The notes: generated by a model from the letters alone, not told the origin. Counted from the stretch's first letter, positions 43,402 through 52,600 are shown. The stretch is 64,000 nucleotides of DNA from Bacillota bacterium (GCA_023386955.1 JAEWIS010000038.1:310001-374000), one strand, 5' to 3'. Program-made: numbers and translations.

Positions 43402-44196
43402 TTATTCGCTGATGTAATTATCCTCGTCCGTACGGATCTGCTGGATGCTCTTCGCCAGCCCTGTTTGCTCATCCAGCTCGATCAGGGCTGCGTGGAAGTG
43501 CCATTTACCCTCATCCACCACAAACCGGGACGGCAGCTGGGTCAAAAATCGGTGCATCACACCCTCCTGCTCCATACCCAAGATCCCGTCCCGGGGTCCG
43601 ACCATTCCCACATCCGTAAGATAGGCCGTTCCTCCGGGCAGCACCCGATTGTCATTGCTCTGCACATGCGTATGGGTGCCCACTACGGCGGATACCCGGC
43701 CGTTCAGATACCAGCCCATGGCAATTTTCTCGGAGGTGGCTTCCGCGTGGAAATCCACAAAAATATATTGATGACGGCCGCCTTCCCGCTCCAGAATGGC
43801 ATCCACTGTTTGGAATGGACAGTCTAACGGAGGCAAAAAGGTTCTGCCCTGAAGATTGATTACCAGCAGGTCCTTGCCTGCCGCCTTCAAGGACATATAC
43901 CCGTTCCCGGGTGTGCCGTAAGGAAAGTTAGCCGGGCGGATCAGGCGGGGCTCATCGTCGATAAAGTCGAAGATCTCCCGGTTATCCCAGGTATGGTTGC
44001 CCATGGTGATGCCATGAACGCCTTGGTCAAAAAACTCTCTTGCGATGGCCTGATTGATGCCCCGTCCATGGGCGGCATTCTCACCGTTCACAAGAACGAC
44101 ATCCGGACGGTATTTGGACTTCAGTCCGGGGAGCACGTTCTTGAGCGCCTTACGGCCTACAGAACCCACGATATCGCCGATAAATAACAGTTTAAT
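43402..44196 (-). CDS. ymdB: YmdB family metallophosphoesterase, probable ATT start
   Basis: 264 aa counted from ATT. Calcineurin-like di-iron phosphoesterase (TIGR00282): GDIVGS (about 6-11), NGENAAHG (about 35-42), GNHTWDNRE (about 63-71), HAEATSEK (about 147-154), GTHTHVQ (about 171-177). YmdB hydrolyses cyclic nucleotides in vitro and affects biofilm and motility choice. The family starts MRILFIGD; here the aligned residues are I-K-L-L-F-I-G-D with codon ATT at 44196, 6 nt after a strong GGAGGG (44208-44203). Alternatives GTG 44223 and ATG 44241 extend the protein by 9-15 residues and have no ribosome site. Confidence 0.88.
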   Translation of the reverse strand: MKLLFIGDIVGSVGRKALKNVLPGLKSKYRPDVVLVNGENAAHGRGINQAIAREFFDQGVHGITMGNHTWDNREIFDFIDDEPRLIRPANFPYGTPGNGYMSLKAAGKDLLVINLQGRTFLPPLDCPFQTVDAILEREGGRHQYIFVDFHAEATSEKIAMGWYLNGRVSAVVGTHTHVQSNDNRVLPGGTAYLTDVGMVGPRDGILGMEQEGVMHRFLTQLPSRFVVDEGKWHFHAALIELDEQTGLAKSIQQIRTDEDNYISE

Positions 44197-44236
44197 GGTA
44201 ATCCCTCCAATTGCCTTGTTCACACAGACCCGGTCC

Positions 44237-44306
44237 TGCAAGGTCTATGCCGCAGGCCGTTTAGGCCCTGCAAAGAAAAGGAAAGTGGCTTATCAGCCAC
44301 TCTCCC
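44237..44306 (-). repeat. Bipartite hairpin element, copy B (3' side of rny), degenerate
   Basis: Minus strand: hairpin 1 AGTGGC/GCCACT (44301-44284), spacer rich in T, then hairpin 2 with arms TGCAGGG/CCTTGCA (one G-U pair) around the core AAACGGCCTGCGGCATAGAC. The core matches copies A, C and D at twelve of twenty positions common to all four. Hairpin 1 with its T-rich tail also works as the rny terminator. Confidence 0.5.
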
Positions 44307-44323
44307 GTTGTTCCTATTGTTGT

Positions 44324-45874
44324 TTACTTCGCGTACTCGACTGCGCGGGTTTCCCGGATCACGGTAACCTTGATGTGTCCCGGATAATCCAGCTCGCTTT
44401 CGATCTTCTTGGTAATATCCCTTGCCAGACGGAAGGATTCGGTATCGTCCACCTTATCCGGCTGGACCATAACCCGGATTTCCCGGCCCGCTTGAATGGC
44501 GTACGACTTCTCTACGCCCTCGAACGACTCGCAGATATCCTCCAGCTTCTCCAGACGCTTGATATAGGTCTCCAGCGTCTCTCTCCGTGCACCAGGCCGC
44601 GCGGCAGACAAGGCGTCTGCTGCACCTACCAGCATGGCGATGACGGAGGTGGCTTCGCAATCCCCGTGATGGGATGCGATGCTGTTGATCACTACGGGAT
44701 GTTCTTTATACTTTTTGCCAATTTCTACGCCAATTTCAACATGGGAGCCTTCCACTTCATGATCCAGCGCTTTGCCGATATCATGAAGAAGTCCGGCACG
44801 TTTCGCCAATGTAACGTCTTCTCCCAGTTCTCCCGCCATAAGTCCGGCCAGGTAGGCCACTTCCATGGAATGCTTAAGCACATTCTGGCCGTAGCTTGTA
44901 CGAAACCGTAAACGTCCCAGAATCTTGATGAGATCCGGGTGCAGACCGTGAACGCCCACCTCGAAGGTGGCTTGCTCTCCGTATTCACGGATGCGTTCAT
45001 CCACTTCCTTGCGTGATTTCTCCACCATTTCTTCGATGCGGGCCGGGTGAATCCGGCCGTCCGCCACCAGCTTCTCCAGTGAGGTCCGGGCGATTTCCCG
45101 GCGGATGGGGTCAAATCCGGACAGGATTACCGCTTCCGGTGTATCATCGATAATCAAATCGATGCCTGTCAAGGTTTCCAACGCACGAATATTGCGTCCT
45201 TCACGGCCGATAATCCGGCCCTTCATTTCCTCATTGGGCAGGGAGACGACAGATACCGTCGTTTCCGCTACGTGGTCGGCAGCACAACGCTGAATGGCGA
45301 GAGTGATGATCTCTCTAGCCTTCTTATCGGCTTCCTCTCTGGCTTGAGACTCGATCTCCTTGATCATTTGGGCGGTCTCGTGGCGTACTTCCTGTTCTAC
45401 ATTGGTGAGGATGATGGTTCTGGCCTCTTCCATTGTCAGTGCGGAGATCCGCTCCAGCTCAGATACCTGGTCCTTGTAAAGCTGGTCAATTTGAGCCTGG
45501 GTTTCTTCAATGCGCTTCTCTTTATTCGCAACTTGCTCTTCCTTGCGCTCCAGGGAATCAATCTTTTTATCCAGCGTTTCCTCTTTTTGCAACAATCGCC
45601 GTTCTTGTCGTTGAATTTCATTACGACGCTCACGAATGTCTTTTTCAGCTTCGGTGCGGAGACGGTGAACCTCGTCCTTCGCTTCCACAACCGTTTCTTT
45701 CTTCAGTGCATCGGCTTCCTTCTTAGCACCTTCGATAATCTGCTCGGCTGCCTGCTCTGCACTGGAAATTTTCGCTTCAGCAATCGATTTGCGGATAAGA
45801 AAACCGATCCAAGCGCCAATGAGACCAGTCACGAGCGAGATTGCGATGGTGATGATGACTTCTTGCATAGACAT
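44324..45874 (-). CDS. rny: Ribonuclease Y
   Basis: 516 aa: N-terminal membrane helix (about 5-25), long coiled coil (about 30-200), KH domain (about 205-270, with [15 protein letters not shown]) and HD domain (about 325-430, with [10 protein letters not shown]). Endoribonuclease initiating mRNA decay in Firmicutes, and RicAFT partner. ATG 45874 chosen 8 nt after GGAGG; the in-frame GTG at 45883 lies inside that site. The preceding gene on the strand is recX, about 500 nt upstream. Confidence 0.96.
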   Translation of the reverse strand: MSMQEVIITIAISLVTGLIGAWIGFLIRKSIAEAKISSAEQAAEQIIEGAKKEADALKKETVVEAKDEVHRLRTEAEKDIRERRNEIQRQERRLLQKEETLDKKIDSLERKEEQVANKEKRIEETQAQIDQLYKDQVSELERISALTMEEARTIILTNVEQEVRHETAQMIKEIESQAREEADKKAREIITLAIQRCAADHVAETTVSVVSLPNEEMKGRIIGREGRNIRALETLTGIDLIIDDTPEAVILSGFDPIRREIARTSLEKLVADGRIHPARIEEMVEKSRKEVDERIREYGEQATFEVGVHGLHPDLIKILGRLRFRTSYGQNVLKHSMEVAYLAGLMAGELGEDVTLAKRAGLLHDIGKALDHEVEGSHVEIGVEIGKKYKEHPVVINSIASHHGDCEATSVIAMLVGAADALSAARPGARRETLETYIKRLEKLEDICESFEGVEKSYAIQAGREIRVMVQPDKVDDTESFRLARDITKKIESELDYPGHIKVTVIRETRAVEYAK

Positions 45875-46054
45875 CTGCGTCACCTCCTCGTCGTTTCTCC
45901 AAGGTGTAGCTTGGGGGTATTCGGTTTTTAATCCGTGGGTTTCAGTCTGCTTTACGCATGCTCAATCGTTTTCGGGTTATTGCGGTCTTACGGCGGAAGT
46001 AATGAATTGGCGAAAGCTCCTGCATATTTAAAGCAAAATAAAATATACATGAAC

Positions 46055-46084
46055 ATTTTAGCTTTTGTCGAAGAACATTGTCAA
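46055..46084 (-). promoter_or_regulatory. Sigma-A promoter of rny
   Basis: Minus strand TTGACA (46084-46079), 18-nt spacer, TAAAAT (46060-46055). Leader about 175 nt before the rny ATG. Confidence 0.7.
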
Positions 46085-46376
46085 GCTATTGACAATCAAA
46101 TCCAATACATTTCTACCCTGCCGTGTAAGGAAGGCATTATGGTTCCTCTTTTAGGGCCTGTATTCATCCCCTCAGGAGGGTACCGTTAGCCGCTTTTGGC
46201 CTCTGGCTGCGTTACTTTTATCTTGTGCACCCCCGGTGATTTAACCCGGAATGGCCTTGCCTGAAACGAACATTCGCCAAAACCTGCTTCTCTCGGAAAT
46301 TGGGGGGGACCGCTCCCAGCCGCGGGAGAACTCTACCGGCTTTCCGTCCGGTATCCGGCTGGAAGCCCGAACATGA
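46085..46376. other. Unassigned intergenic stretch between recX and the rny promoter
   Basis: About 290 bp with several GC-rich hairpins: TACCGG/CCGGTA (near 46339-46360), CTCCC/CGGGAG (near 46314-46330) and CCCCTCAGGAGGG (46170-46182). It has an 11-nt match, GGCCTCTGGCT (about 46198-46208), to the core of repeat copy D. No credible ORF: the best minus-strand reading frame, behind AGAGG, has 13 codons. It may hold terminators for recX or a small RNA. Confidence 0.3.
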
Positions 46377-47045
46377 TCAGATTTCCGCGTCATCCTCAGC
46401 CGTTTGCTCGGACGCCTCCCGGACCACCCGCTTCACCAATTCATGGGAATATCCCCTGCGCAGAAGATAGGTCATCACCTTGCGTTTCCGTTCAAAGAGT
46501 TCTCCCCCGGTAATCCGCCATTTCTTCACGGCTGAATCCAGTGCGGCCGCATATTCCTCTTTAGGATCAATGCTGCCCAGCGCGGACGAAATATCCGCAT
46601 CCTCCACACCCTTCTGGGCAAGCTCCATCTCCACCCATTTTCGGCCCTTCTTCTGGCTCCGGATCCGGTTCTCGGTCCAAAGCTTGGCAAAGGTCTCATC
46701 ATTAAGATAACCTTCCCCGGACAGGCGTTCCACCACCTCACGGATCCGCTCCGGCTCGTATTCCTTCTCCTTCAAATGCAATCGGACCTCCTGCTGCGAC
46801 CGGGGGCGCCTGCCTATGTAACGGATAGCCTCCAGATACGCCTGATGCCGCTCGTCATCCATTACAATCCCCGCAATGGACTCGCTGTCCACCGACTCCC
46901 CCTTCAGAAGCCTGTGGCGGATCATAATATCCTCATGCACCGAAAAGGCATACACATCATCAATAAAAAGGTTGTACCGCTTCTTATTGCCCTTCTGCCG
47001 TTCTACCGAAGTGATCCACCCGACCTGATCTTCGCCGTTCGACAT
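46377..47045 (-). CDS. recX: Regulatory protein RecX
   Basis: 222 aa, RecX: tandem three-helix repeats with ALEAIRYIGRRPRSQQEVRLHL-like segments (about 60-85) and LRRGYSHELVKRVV (about 193-206). Modulates RecA filaments. The start has GAAGGAT directly before the ATG. It lies 79 nt downstream of recA across a stable hairpin, so expression by partial readthrough is likely. Confidence 0.9.
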   Translation of the reverse strand: MSNGEDQVGWITSVERQKGNKKRYNLFIDDVYAFSVHEDIMIRHRLLKGESVDSESIAGIVMDDERHQAYLEAIRYIGRRPRSQQEVRLHLKEKEYEPERIREVVERLSGEGYLNDETFAKLWTENRIRSQKKGRKWVEMELAQKGVEDADISSALGSIDPKEEYAAALDSAVKKWRITGGELFERKRKVMTYLLRRGYSHELVKRVVREASEQTAEDDAEI

Positions 47046-47070
47046 ATCCTTCTACGTTCCTTTCTGCAAG

Positions 47071-47101
47071 AAGGGCACCCTGTTTATCCAGGGTGCCCTT
47101 A
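47071..47101 (-). terminator. recA-recX intergenic hairpin (weak terminator)
   Basis: Perfect stem AAGGGCACCCTG / CAGGGTGCCCTT with loop GATAAA, but the tail is only CTTGC. It should stabilise the recA 3' end and allow partial readthrough into recX. Confidence 0.6.
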
Positions 47102-47124
47102 CGGTTGTAGGTATAGCTGACTGC

Positions 47125-48180
47125 TTATTCCGCGTCTTCAAAATCCTCCAAATCATCCTCTTCCTCTTCCTCATTGGAAACGGGAGGAATGGTGGTGATA
47201 AGGTTGCTGTTTTCGCGGATTTTCTTCTCGATGGCGTCGCGCACCGACGGATTATCCTTCAGGAATTGCTTGGCATTCTCGCGGCCTTGACCCAGCCGGT
47301 CGCCGCTGTAGGAGAACCATGCGCCGCTCTTCTGGACGATGTCCATTTCGGCGCCGATATCCACGATGCTGCCTTCCTTGGATACGCCTTCGCCGTACAT
47401 GATATCAACTTCGCATTGTTTAAAGGGCGGAGCTACCTTATTCTTCACTACCTTGATCCGGGTGCGGTTGCCCACAATATCGTTGCCCTGCTTCACGGAC
47501 TCGATACGCCGGATGTCCAGACGGATAGTGGAGTAGAACTTCAACGCACGGCCGCCGGGAGTGGTTTCCGGGTTCCCGAACATCACGCCGACCTTCTCGC
47601 GGAGCTGGTTGATAAAGATGGCGATAACCTTAGACTTGTTGATGGCGCCGGACAGCTTCCGCAGGGCCTGTGACATAAGCCGTGCTTGCAGACCCACGTG
47701 GGAGTCTCCCATCTCGCCTTCAATTTCCGCTTTCGGCACCAGGGCCGCCACGGAGTCCACAACAATGATATCCACGGCGCCGCTGCGTACCAGGGCTTCC
47801 GCAATTTCCAGGGCCTGTTCGCCTGTATCCGGCTGGGACAGGAGGAGCTCGTCTATATTGATGCCGAGCTTGCTGGCGTACAGAGGATCAAGAGCATGCT
47901 CCGCATCGATAAATGCGGCTTGTCCGCCTGTCTTCTGTACCTCTGCAATGGCATGCAGTGCTACTGTCGTTTTACCGGAGGATTCCGGTCCGTATATTTC
48001 AATAATCCGCCCCCGCGGAAATCCGCCTACGCCCAAGGCGATATCCAGTGCCAAGGAGCCGCTGGGGATGGTCTCCACCTGCATATGGGTGGACTCTCCC
48101 AGCTTCATAATAGAGCCTTTGCCGAATTGCTTTTCAATATTGCGAAGTGCCGCTTCCAGTGCTGCGCGACGATCTGCCAA
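47125..48180 (-). CDS. recA: Recombinase RecA
   Basis: 351 aa: Walker [10 protein letters not shown] (about 66-74), IDAEHALDP (about 94-102), Walker [11 protein letters not shown] (about 140-149), L2 and [23 protein letters not shown] region (about 198-220), and an acidic C-terminal tail. Homologous recombination and LexA co-protease. The start is TTG 48180: the frame from TTG reads M-A-D-R-R-A-A-L, matching family starts (MSDRQAAL), with AAGGGAAG 8 nt upstream. Longer in-frame starts run back through the promoter and were rejected. Confidence 0.97.
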   Translation of the reverse strand: MADRRAALEAALRNIEKQFGKGSIMKLGESTHMQVETIPSGSLALDIALGVGGFPRGRIIEIYGPESSGKTTVALHAIAEVQKTGGQAAFIDAEHALDPLYASKLGINIDELLLSQPDTGEQALEIAEALVRSGAVDIIVVDSVAALVPKAEIEGEMGDSHVGLQARLMSQALRKLSGAINKSKVIAIFINQLREKVGVMFGNPETTPGGRALKFYSTIRLDIRRIESVKQGNDIVGNRTRIKVVKNKVAPPFKQCEVDIMYGEGVSKEGSIVDIGAEMDIVQKSGAWFSYSGDRLGQGRENAKQFLKDNPSVRDAIEKKIRENSNLITTIPPVSNEEEEEDDLEDFEDAE

Positions 48181-48216
48181 GAGACTCACTTCCCTTTGAT
48201 TTAGGATGATAATACT

Positions 48217-48245
48217 ATGATAACTGCTTTTTGCGGTTTTGCCAA
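48217..48245 (-). promoter_or_regulatory. recA: Sigma-A promoter of recA
   Basis: Minus strand TTGGCA (48245-48240), 17-nt spacer, TATCAT (48222-48217). Confidence 0.7.
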
Positions 48246-48254
48246 GGGTTTTTT

Positions 48255-48268
48255 CGAACATACATTCG
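48255..48268 (-). promoter_or_regulatory. LexA (SOS) box upstream of recA
   Basis: CGAATGTATGTTCG on the minus strand differs at one position from the Gram-positive LexA consensus CGAAC-N4-GTTCG. It lies 9 nt upstream of the recA -35 element. Confidence 0.8.
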
Positions 48269-48692
48269 CATGCTTGGGAAACAAAAAACCGCAACCAAGA
48301 GGTCCTCCCTGTTACGGTTCTTCCGCAAACATATACCTATATTATACCCGCGCACCCGGACGATTGCAAATGAAATGTGCCGGAACCTGCCAAAAAAACG
48401 CGGCCCGGACTCACGTTTTGGCGCAGCTTGGCGCGATATCTGATTTAGTTTGAACCTGCGGCAGTGACGGCTAAGCGCTCCCTGGTTCCATTAGCGGCTG
48501 ACTGGGCTGCTGTTTCCCTTTGCAGCGGGGCTGCAGAAGCAAGTGTGGCGGCGGCACGCAGGAAAGCTATGCGTTTAAGCCGGCGAAGACTGCCGCATGT
48601 GCTGCGGCCGCTGCACAAGGGCCAAAAGGCGGCAACCGGTTTCGGTAGCCAGGCAATAGCCAGTGACGACTGCCGCTGGGCTCGGGCCGATT

Positions 48693-48718
48693 CTAACGGA
48701 AGCCAGAGCCGCTATTTG
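48693..48718 (+). repeat. 26-nt intergenic repeat, copy 1
   Basis: Begins CTAACGGAAG and ends GCCGCTATTTG. Same unit as copies 2-4; first of two direct copies. Confidence 0.6.
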
Positions 48719-48742
48719 CCAACAAATCGGCGAATTGAAAAT

Positions 48743-48768
48743 CTAACGGAAGTGAGCGCCGTTATTTG
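48743..48768 (+). repeat. 26-nt intergenic repeat, copy 2
   Basis: Begins CTAACGGAAG and ends GCGCCGTTATTTG, 24 nt after copy 1 in the same orientation. Pairs with copy 3 as an inverted repeat around a 32-nt loop. Confidence 0.65.
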
Positions 48769-48800
48769 AGGTGTTTGGCCTATTTAAGAGGCAAAAGAAC

Positions 48801-48826
48801 CAAATAACGGCGCTGCCCGCCGTTAG
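48801..48826 (-). repeat. 26-nt intergenic repeat, copy 3 (inverted)
   Basis: On the minus strand begins CTAACGGCGG and ends GCGCCGTTATTTG, the inverted partner of copy 2. Confidence 0.65.
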
Positions 48827-48850
48827 AATTTCCAAAGTGGCGATTTTGCC

Positions 48851-48876
48851 GAAATAAGGGCTGGGGCCGCCGTTAG
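48851..48876 (-). repeat. 26-nt intergenic repeat, copy 4 (inverted)
   Basis: On the minus strand begins CTAACGGCGG and ends AGCCCTTATTTC. 24 nt beyond copy 3, mirroring the copy 1 to 2 spacing. Confidence 0.55.
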
Positions 48877-49237
48877 CCCAGTATCTGCCCTCTTTAGCCC
48901 AATAGCTGCCCGCAAGGATAAGTACCACCACATACGGATACCCGACGCTGCTGGCTGGCAAACATCACACTTCTATCCCAACACCGCTAATTTGCCAAAA
49001 GAACTGCTGGTTCTCCCGCCCCAGCCCAACGCGCCGTATATAACACTCCTGCTTCTCCACCATATTCCACATCCCAAGACGCCCATAACTCAGAAACCCT
49101 GGTTACTGTAAAAGCATCCCGCTCCAGCAGAGGTTTCGCTCCTCAGACCAACTTTTTCCGTTCCTGCCCCACAGGCCTGCCGCACAGCCGCTTACACGCC
49201 TCGCCAACGCCCACAGCAGCCGGAGCCATCATTCTGC

Positions 49238-50491
49238 CTAGCCTTGACTCACCAGCTGCCGCCACAGCATGTACAGCGCCTGCTTGGCTGCCCGCAGCTT
49301 CACAATCTCCCTGCTGCCGCCCAGCCGGTTCTTGGTCACCTCTACGGGACCGTCCCGTTTGGCTAAGCCGATATAAACCAGCCCTGGTGGTTTGCCCTCC
49401 GACGAATCCGGTCCGGCCACACCCGTCACCGACAACGCGTAGTCCGCATCCAGAGAGCTGCGCAGATTAGCCGCCATCAGCTCAGCGGTTCGGTCGCTCA
49501 CTGCTCCCGGCGCACCTTCCCCCTCCAGCACCTCCATGGGGATCTCCAGCAGCTTGTGCTTCAGCCCGTTGGAGTAGCTGACAATGCCTCCCTTGAAGGC
49601 CGCAGAGCTCCCCGGAAGGCCGGTCAGGAGATCCGACAGCAGCCCGCCGGTGCAGCTCTCCGCTGTCACCAGCGTCTCACCCCGCTCCTTCAGGAGGCGG
49701 AGCACCGCTTCTTCGATGCCGATATCCTCCCGGGCATAGAGATATTGCCCCACCCGCTGGCAGATGGCATCCTCCACCGGCTGCAGCTTCCCGTCTGCCT
49801 CCTCCTTGCTGGAGGCTTTGGTGGCCAGCCGGATGGTGACCTCGCCTTCTTTTGCATACGGGGCAATAGTCGGGTCCTGCTGGCGTTCAATGAAATCCAG
49901 CAGCTCATGCTCCAGCGTGGATTCCCCAATCCCGGCAAACTTCAGCATGCGGGAATACAAGGGGCGCTCCTCCCCCATCGCCTTCAGCAGCCAGGGTTTG
50001 CCGTAGCCCGTGAACATGGGCTTCATCTCCTTGGGCGGCCCGGGAAGCAGCATGTAGCGGCAGCCCTCCGCTTCAAGAGCCACTCCCACCGCATGCCCGG
50101 TATCATTGGGAAGTGGATCGCTGCCCTCGAGCATAAGCGCCTGCCGGGCATTGCTCTCTACCATATGGACGCCCCGCGCCTCGAAGAAGCTGCGGATGCG
50201 CTCCATAGAAGGCTCATGAAGGATCAGCGCTTTGGTGAGATACCGTCCCAGCACATCCTTGGTCAGATCATCCTGGGTGGGTCCCAGTCCACCTGTACAG
50301 ATCACCAGATCGGCCCGTTTCGACGCAATGTCCAAAGCCTCCACCAGCCGCTGCTCGTTATCGCCGACAACTGTCTGGAAGTATGTATCAATTCCGATGG
50401 AGGCGCATTCCGCCGCCAAAAACTGGGCGTTGGTATTCACAATCTGCCCCAGTAAAAGCTCCGTGCCCACTGCAATAATTTCTGCTTTCAT
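49238..50491 (-). CDS. cinA: Competence/damage-inducible protein CinA
   Basis: 417 aa: N-terminal MoCF/COG1058 domain (about 1-170, with GTELLLGQIVNTNAQFLA and TGGLGPTQDDLTKD) and C-terminal nicotinamide-nucleotide amidohydrolase domain (about 260-417, with TAESCTGGLLSDLLTGLPGSS and SVTGVAGPDSS). Involved in NMN/NAD recycling and, in some species, bringing RecA to the membrane in competence. ATG 50491 has GGAGGTG 7 nt upstream. Follows pgsA, as in B. subtilis. Confidence 0.94.
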   Translation of the reverse strand: MKAEIIAVGTELLLGQIVNTNAQFLAAECASIGIDTYFQTVVGDNEQRLVEALDIASKRADLVICTGGLGPTQDDLTKDVLGRYLTKALILHEPSMERIRSFFEARGVHMVESNARQALMLEGSDPLPNDTGHAVGVALEAEGCRYMLLPGPPKEMKPMFTGYGKPWLLKAMGEERPLYSRMLKFAGIGESTLEHELLDFIERQQDPTIAPYAKEGEVTIRLATKASSKEEADGKLQPVEDAICQRVGQYLYAREDIGIEEAVLRLLKERGETLVTAESCTGGLLSDLLTGLPGSSAAFKGGIVSYSNGLKHKLLEIPMEVLEGEGAPGAVSDRTAELMAANLRSSLDADYALSVTGVAGPDSSEGKPPGLVYIGLAKRDGPVEVTKNRLGGSREIVKLRAAKQALYMLWRQLVSQG

Positions 50492-50582
50492 AGAAGACAC
50501 CTCCAGGAATGAATGAACCGTCATACGCGAAAGGCCTTCCCGTGGAGGAAAGCCCTTCTGCATGGACCTGTGCAACAGGCCC

Positions 50583-51161
50583 TTATGTATGAACGTTTAT
50601 CACATGCTTGTTCTTGAGGAAATAATCCACACCGGAGTAGATGGTGATCAGCGCCGCCACCCAGCTTGCCCAATAATCGAAATCGAAATTCAGGAAGTGG
50701 AACGGGAAATTGTTCAGCAGGAGTGCGATAATTGCCGTGATCTGAGTGGCTGTTTTCCATTTACCCCACTTGCTCGCGGCCAAAACAATCCCCTCCAAGA
50801 GGGCAATCTGGCGCAGGCCCGTAACGGCAAACTCCCGGCTGATGATCACGATGACAATAAACGCGCCTACCTTATCCATTTCCACCAGGGATACCAGCAC
50901 TGCCGTCACCAGCAGCTTATCGGCCAGCGGATCGAGAAGCTTGCCCAAATTCGTGACAAGCTTCCGCTTTCTGGCAATGTAACCGTCCAGACTGTCCGTA
51001 CTGGCGGCAATAATGAAGATCAGCGCCGCGATCACCTGGTTGTAGGAAATGACGAAATTACCGATAACCAGATTGGGCAAAGGCATCTTCACCAGCAAAA
51101 AAAACATGATTAACGGAACCAGAAAAATCCGGGCCATGGTGATGCGGTTGGCCAAATTCAT
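50583..51161 (-). CDS. pgsA: CDP-diacylglycerol-glycerol-3-phosphate 3-phosphatidyltransferase
   Basis: 192-aa polytopic membrane enzyme with the CDP-alcohol phosphotransferase motif DGYIAR...G...DPLAD (about 58-80). Makes phosphatidylglycerol phosphate, precursor of PG, cardiolipin and lipoteichoic acid. The ATG overlaps the rimO stop (ATGA) and has GGGGAGG upstream. Confidence 0.95.
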   Translation of the reverse strand: MNLANRITMARIFLVPLIMFFLLVKMPLPNLVIGNFVISYNQVIAALIFIIAASTDSLDGYIARKRKLVTNLGKLLDPLADKLLVTAVLVSLVEMDKVGAFIVIVIISREFAVTGLRQIALLEGIVLAASKWGKWKTATQITAIIALLLNNFPFHFLNFDFDYWASWVAALITIYSGVDYFLKNKHVINVHT

Positions 51162-52486
51162 GCGATCGCCTCCCCGGCAAGGTCGAACTCAAAGGAATGG
51201 GTCACTTTCACCTTCACGATATCGCCGATATTGCCCTTATAGCCGGAAACAAACACTTCGCCGTCGATTTCCGGGGCGTCATACTGCGAACGTCCTACAT
51301 ATACGTCGTTGCGGCCATCATAACGCTCCAGCAGCACCTCCAGCTCCTCGCCGACCCGGCCGCCGTTCCGGCTGTTGGAAATCTGCCGCTGCAGCTCCAT
51401 CAGCTCATTGGCCCGGGCTTCCTTGAGATCCTCCGGAATCTGGTCCGGAAGCCGAGCTGCGGGTGTGTCCTGCTCCTGGGAGTAGGTAAATACGCCCAGC
51501 TTGTCGAATTGGATTTCCTTCACAAACTGCTTCAGCTTCTCGAAGTCCTCCTCGGTTTCTCCGGGGAACCCGACAATCAGAGAAGTACGGAGCGCAACCC
51601 CGGGAATCCGGCTGCGGATCTTCTGGAGAAGCTCCCGCGTATCCCGCCCCCTGCCCGGACGCCGCATCCGCTTCAGAATGGAGTCCTCGCTATGCTGCAG
51701 AGGCATATCCACATATTTGCATATCTTGGGGTTGTTGGCAATCACATCAATCAGCTCGTCCGTAAAAAATCCCGGATACGCATAGTGCAGCCGGACCCAA
51801 TCCACTCCGGGAACCAGGGTCAGCTTCTCCATCAGCTCAGGCAACGCAAACTTCTCATACAGATCCATGCCGTAATTGGTGGAATCCTGTGCGATCAGAC
51901 TGATCTCCCGGACTCCCTGGGAAGCCAGATTCGCCGCCTCCGCCACAATGGATTCCATAGAACGGCTGCGAAATTTGCCGCGCATAATGGGAATGCTGCA
52001 GAAGGTGCAGGCGTTGTCGCAGCCTTCGGCAATTTTAATGTGGGCCGAATAGCGGGGGCCTGTCACCTTGCGGGGCAGCACCGCATCATAGTTAAAAACC
52101 GGGTTCCCCACATAGCTGGGTTTCGCACCGGCCAACGCCTCATCGATAATATCGGTAATCTTGTCAAAATCCCCGGTGCCGACAATGCCGTCAATCTCGG
52201 GCATCTCCTGCATCAATTCATCCTTATAGCGCTGGGTCAGACAGCCGGAGACGATGAGCGCCTTCAGGAAGGCGGTTTCCTTCAGCTCGGCCAGGTCCAG
52301 AATGGTATTCACCGATTCTTCCTTCGCCGCATCAATAAAGCCGCATGTATTCACAATGATAACCGTCGCTTCTTCACGATCCTCAACAAGGGTGTACCCG
52401 CGTTCATGAATCAACCCGGACATAATCTCCGAATCTACGAGATTCTTGTCACATCCAAGGGTAACAACCTTGATTTTCTCAGACAT
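51158..52486 (-). CDS. rimO: Ribosomal protein uS12 methylthiotransferase RimO
   Basis: 442 aa. N-terminal UPF0004 domain (VTLGCDKNLVDSE, about 7-19), radical-SAM CxxxCxxC in EGCDNACTFC (about 155-164), C-terminal TRAM domain. DKNLVDSE and the absence of a long N-extension separate it from MiaB. Adds methylthio to Asp of S12. ATG 52486 chosen with GGGGGATTGCAGGG upstream; the upstream in-frame extension has no site. Coupled to pgsA. Confidence 0.94.
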   Translation of the reverse strand: MSEKIKVVTLGCDKNLVDSEIMSGLIHERGYTLVEDREEATVIIVNTCGFIDAAKEESVNTILDLAELKETAFLKALIVSGCLTQRYKDELMQEMPEIDGIVGTGDFDKITDIIDEALAGAKPSYVGNPVFNYDAVLPRKVTGPRYSAHIKIAEGCDNACTFCSIPIMRGKFRSRSMESIVAEAANLASQGVREISLIAQDSTNYGMDLYEKFALPELMEKLTLVPGVDWVRLHYAYPGFFTDELIDVIANNPKICKYVDMPLQHSEDSILKRMRRPGRGRDTRELLQKIRSRIPGVALRTSLIVGFPGETEEDFEKLKQFVKEIQFDKLGVFTYSQEQDTPAARLPDQIPEDLKEARANELMELQRQISNSRNGGRVGEELEVLLERYDGRNDVYVGRSQYDAPEIDGEVFVSGYKGNIGDIVKVKVTHSFEFDLAGEAIA

Positions 52487-52600
52487 CCCTGCAATCCCCC
52501 AATAGTAATCTAAAAATTGCTTATTCCGGGCCCACACCGCTTTTTCGCCGGCACAGGGCTCCTATCCCCAAAAAGTATAATACAACGAAAAGGTGGTGTC

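Larger units (their letters stand above)
48295..49237. other. 940-bp intergenic region between recA promoter and cinA
   Basis: No convincing gene. A 101-codon plus-strand frame at 48464-48769 has low-complexity Ala/Arg composition, runs into the repeats and lacks a ribosome site. The region holds the four-copy 26-nt repeat cluster (48693-48876). The remainder, 48880-49237, is C-rich on the plus strand with no gene or structure I can name; it may be decayed sequence. Confidence 0.5.

Noticed and set aside
46113..46154. 13-codon leader peptide before rny
   Set aside because: Short frame behind a weak AGAGG; it lies upstream of the rny promoter, so it is not in its leader.
48464..48769. 101-codon plus-strand frame upstream of recA
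   Set aside because: Ala/Arg low-complexity, no ribosome site, and it runs through two copies of the 26-nt repeat.
48693..48876. CRISPR array
   Set aside because: Repeats are in mixed orientation, spacings are not unique spacers, and no cas genes are present.
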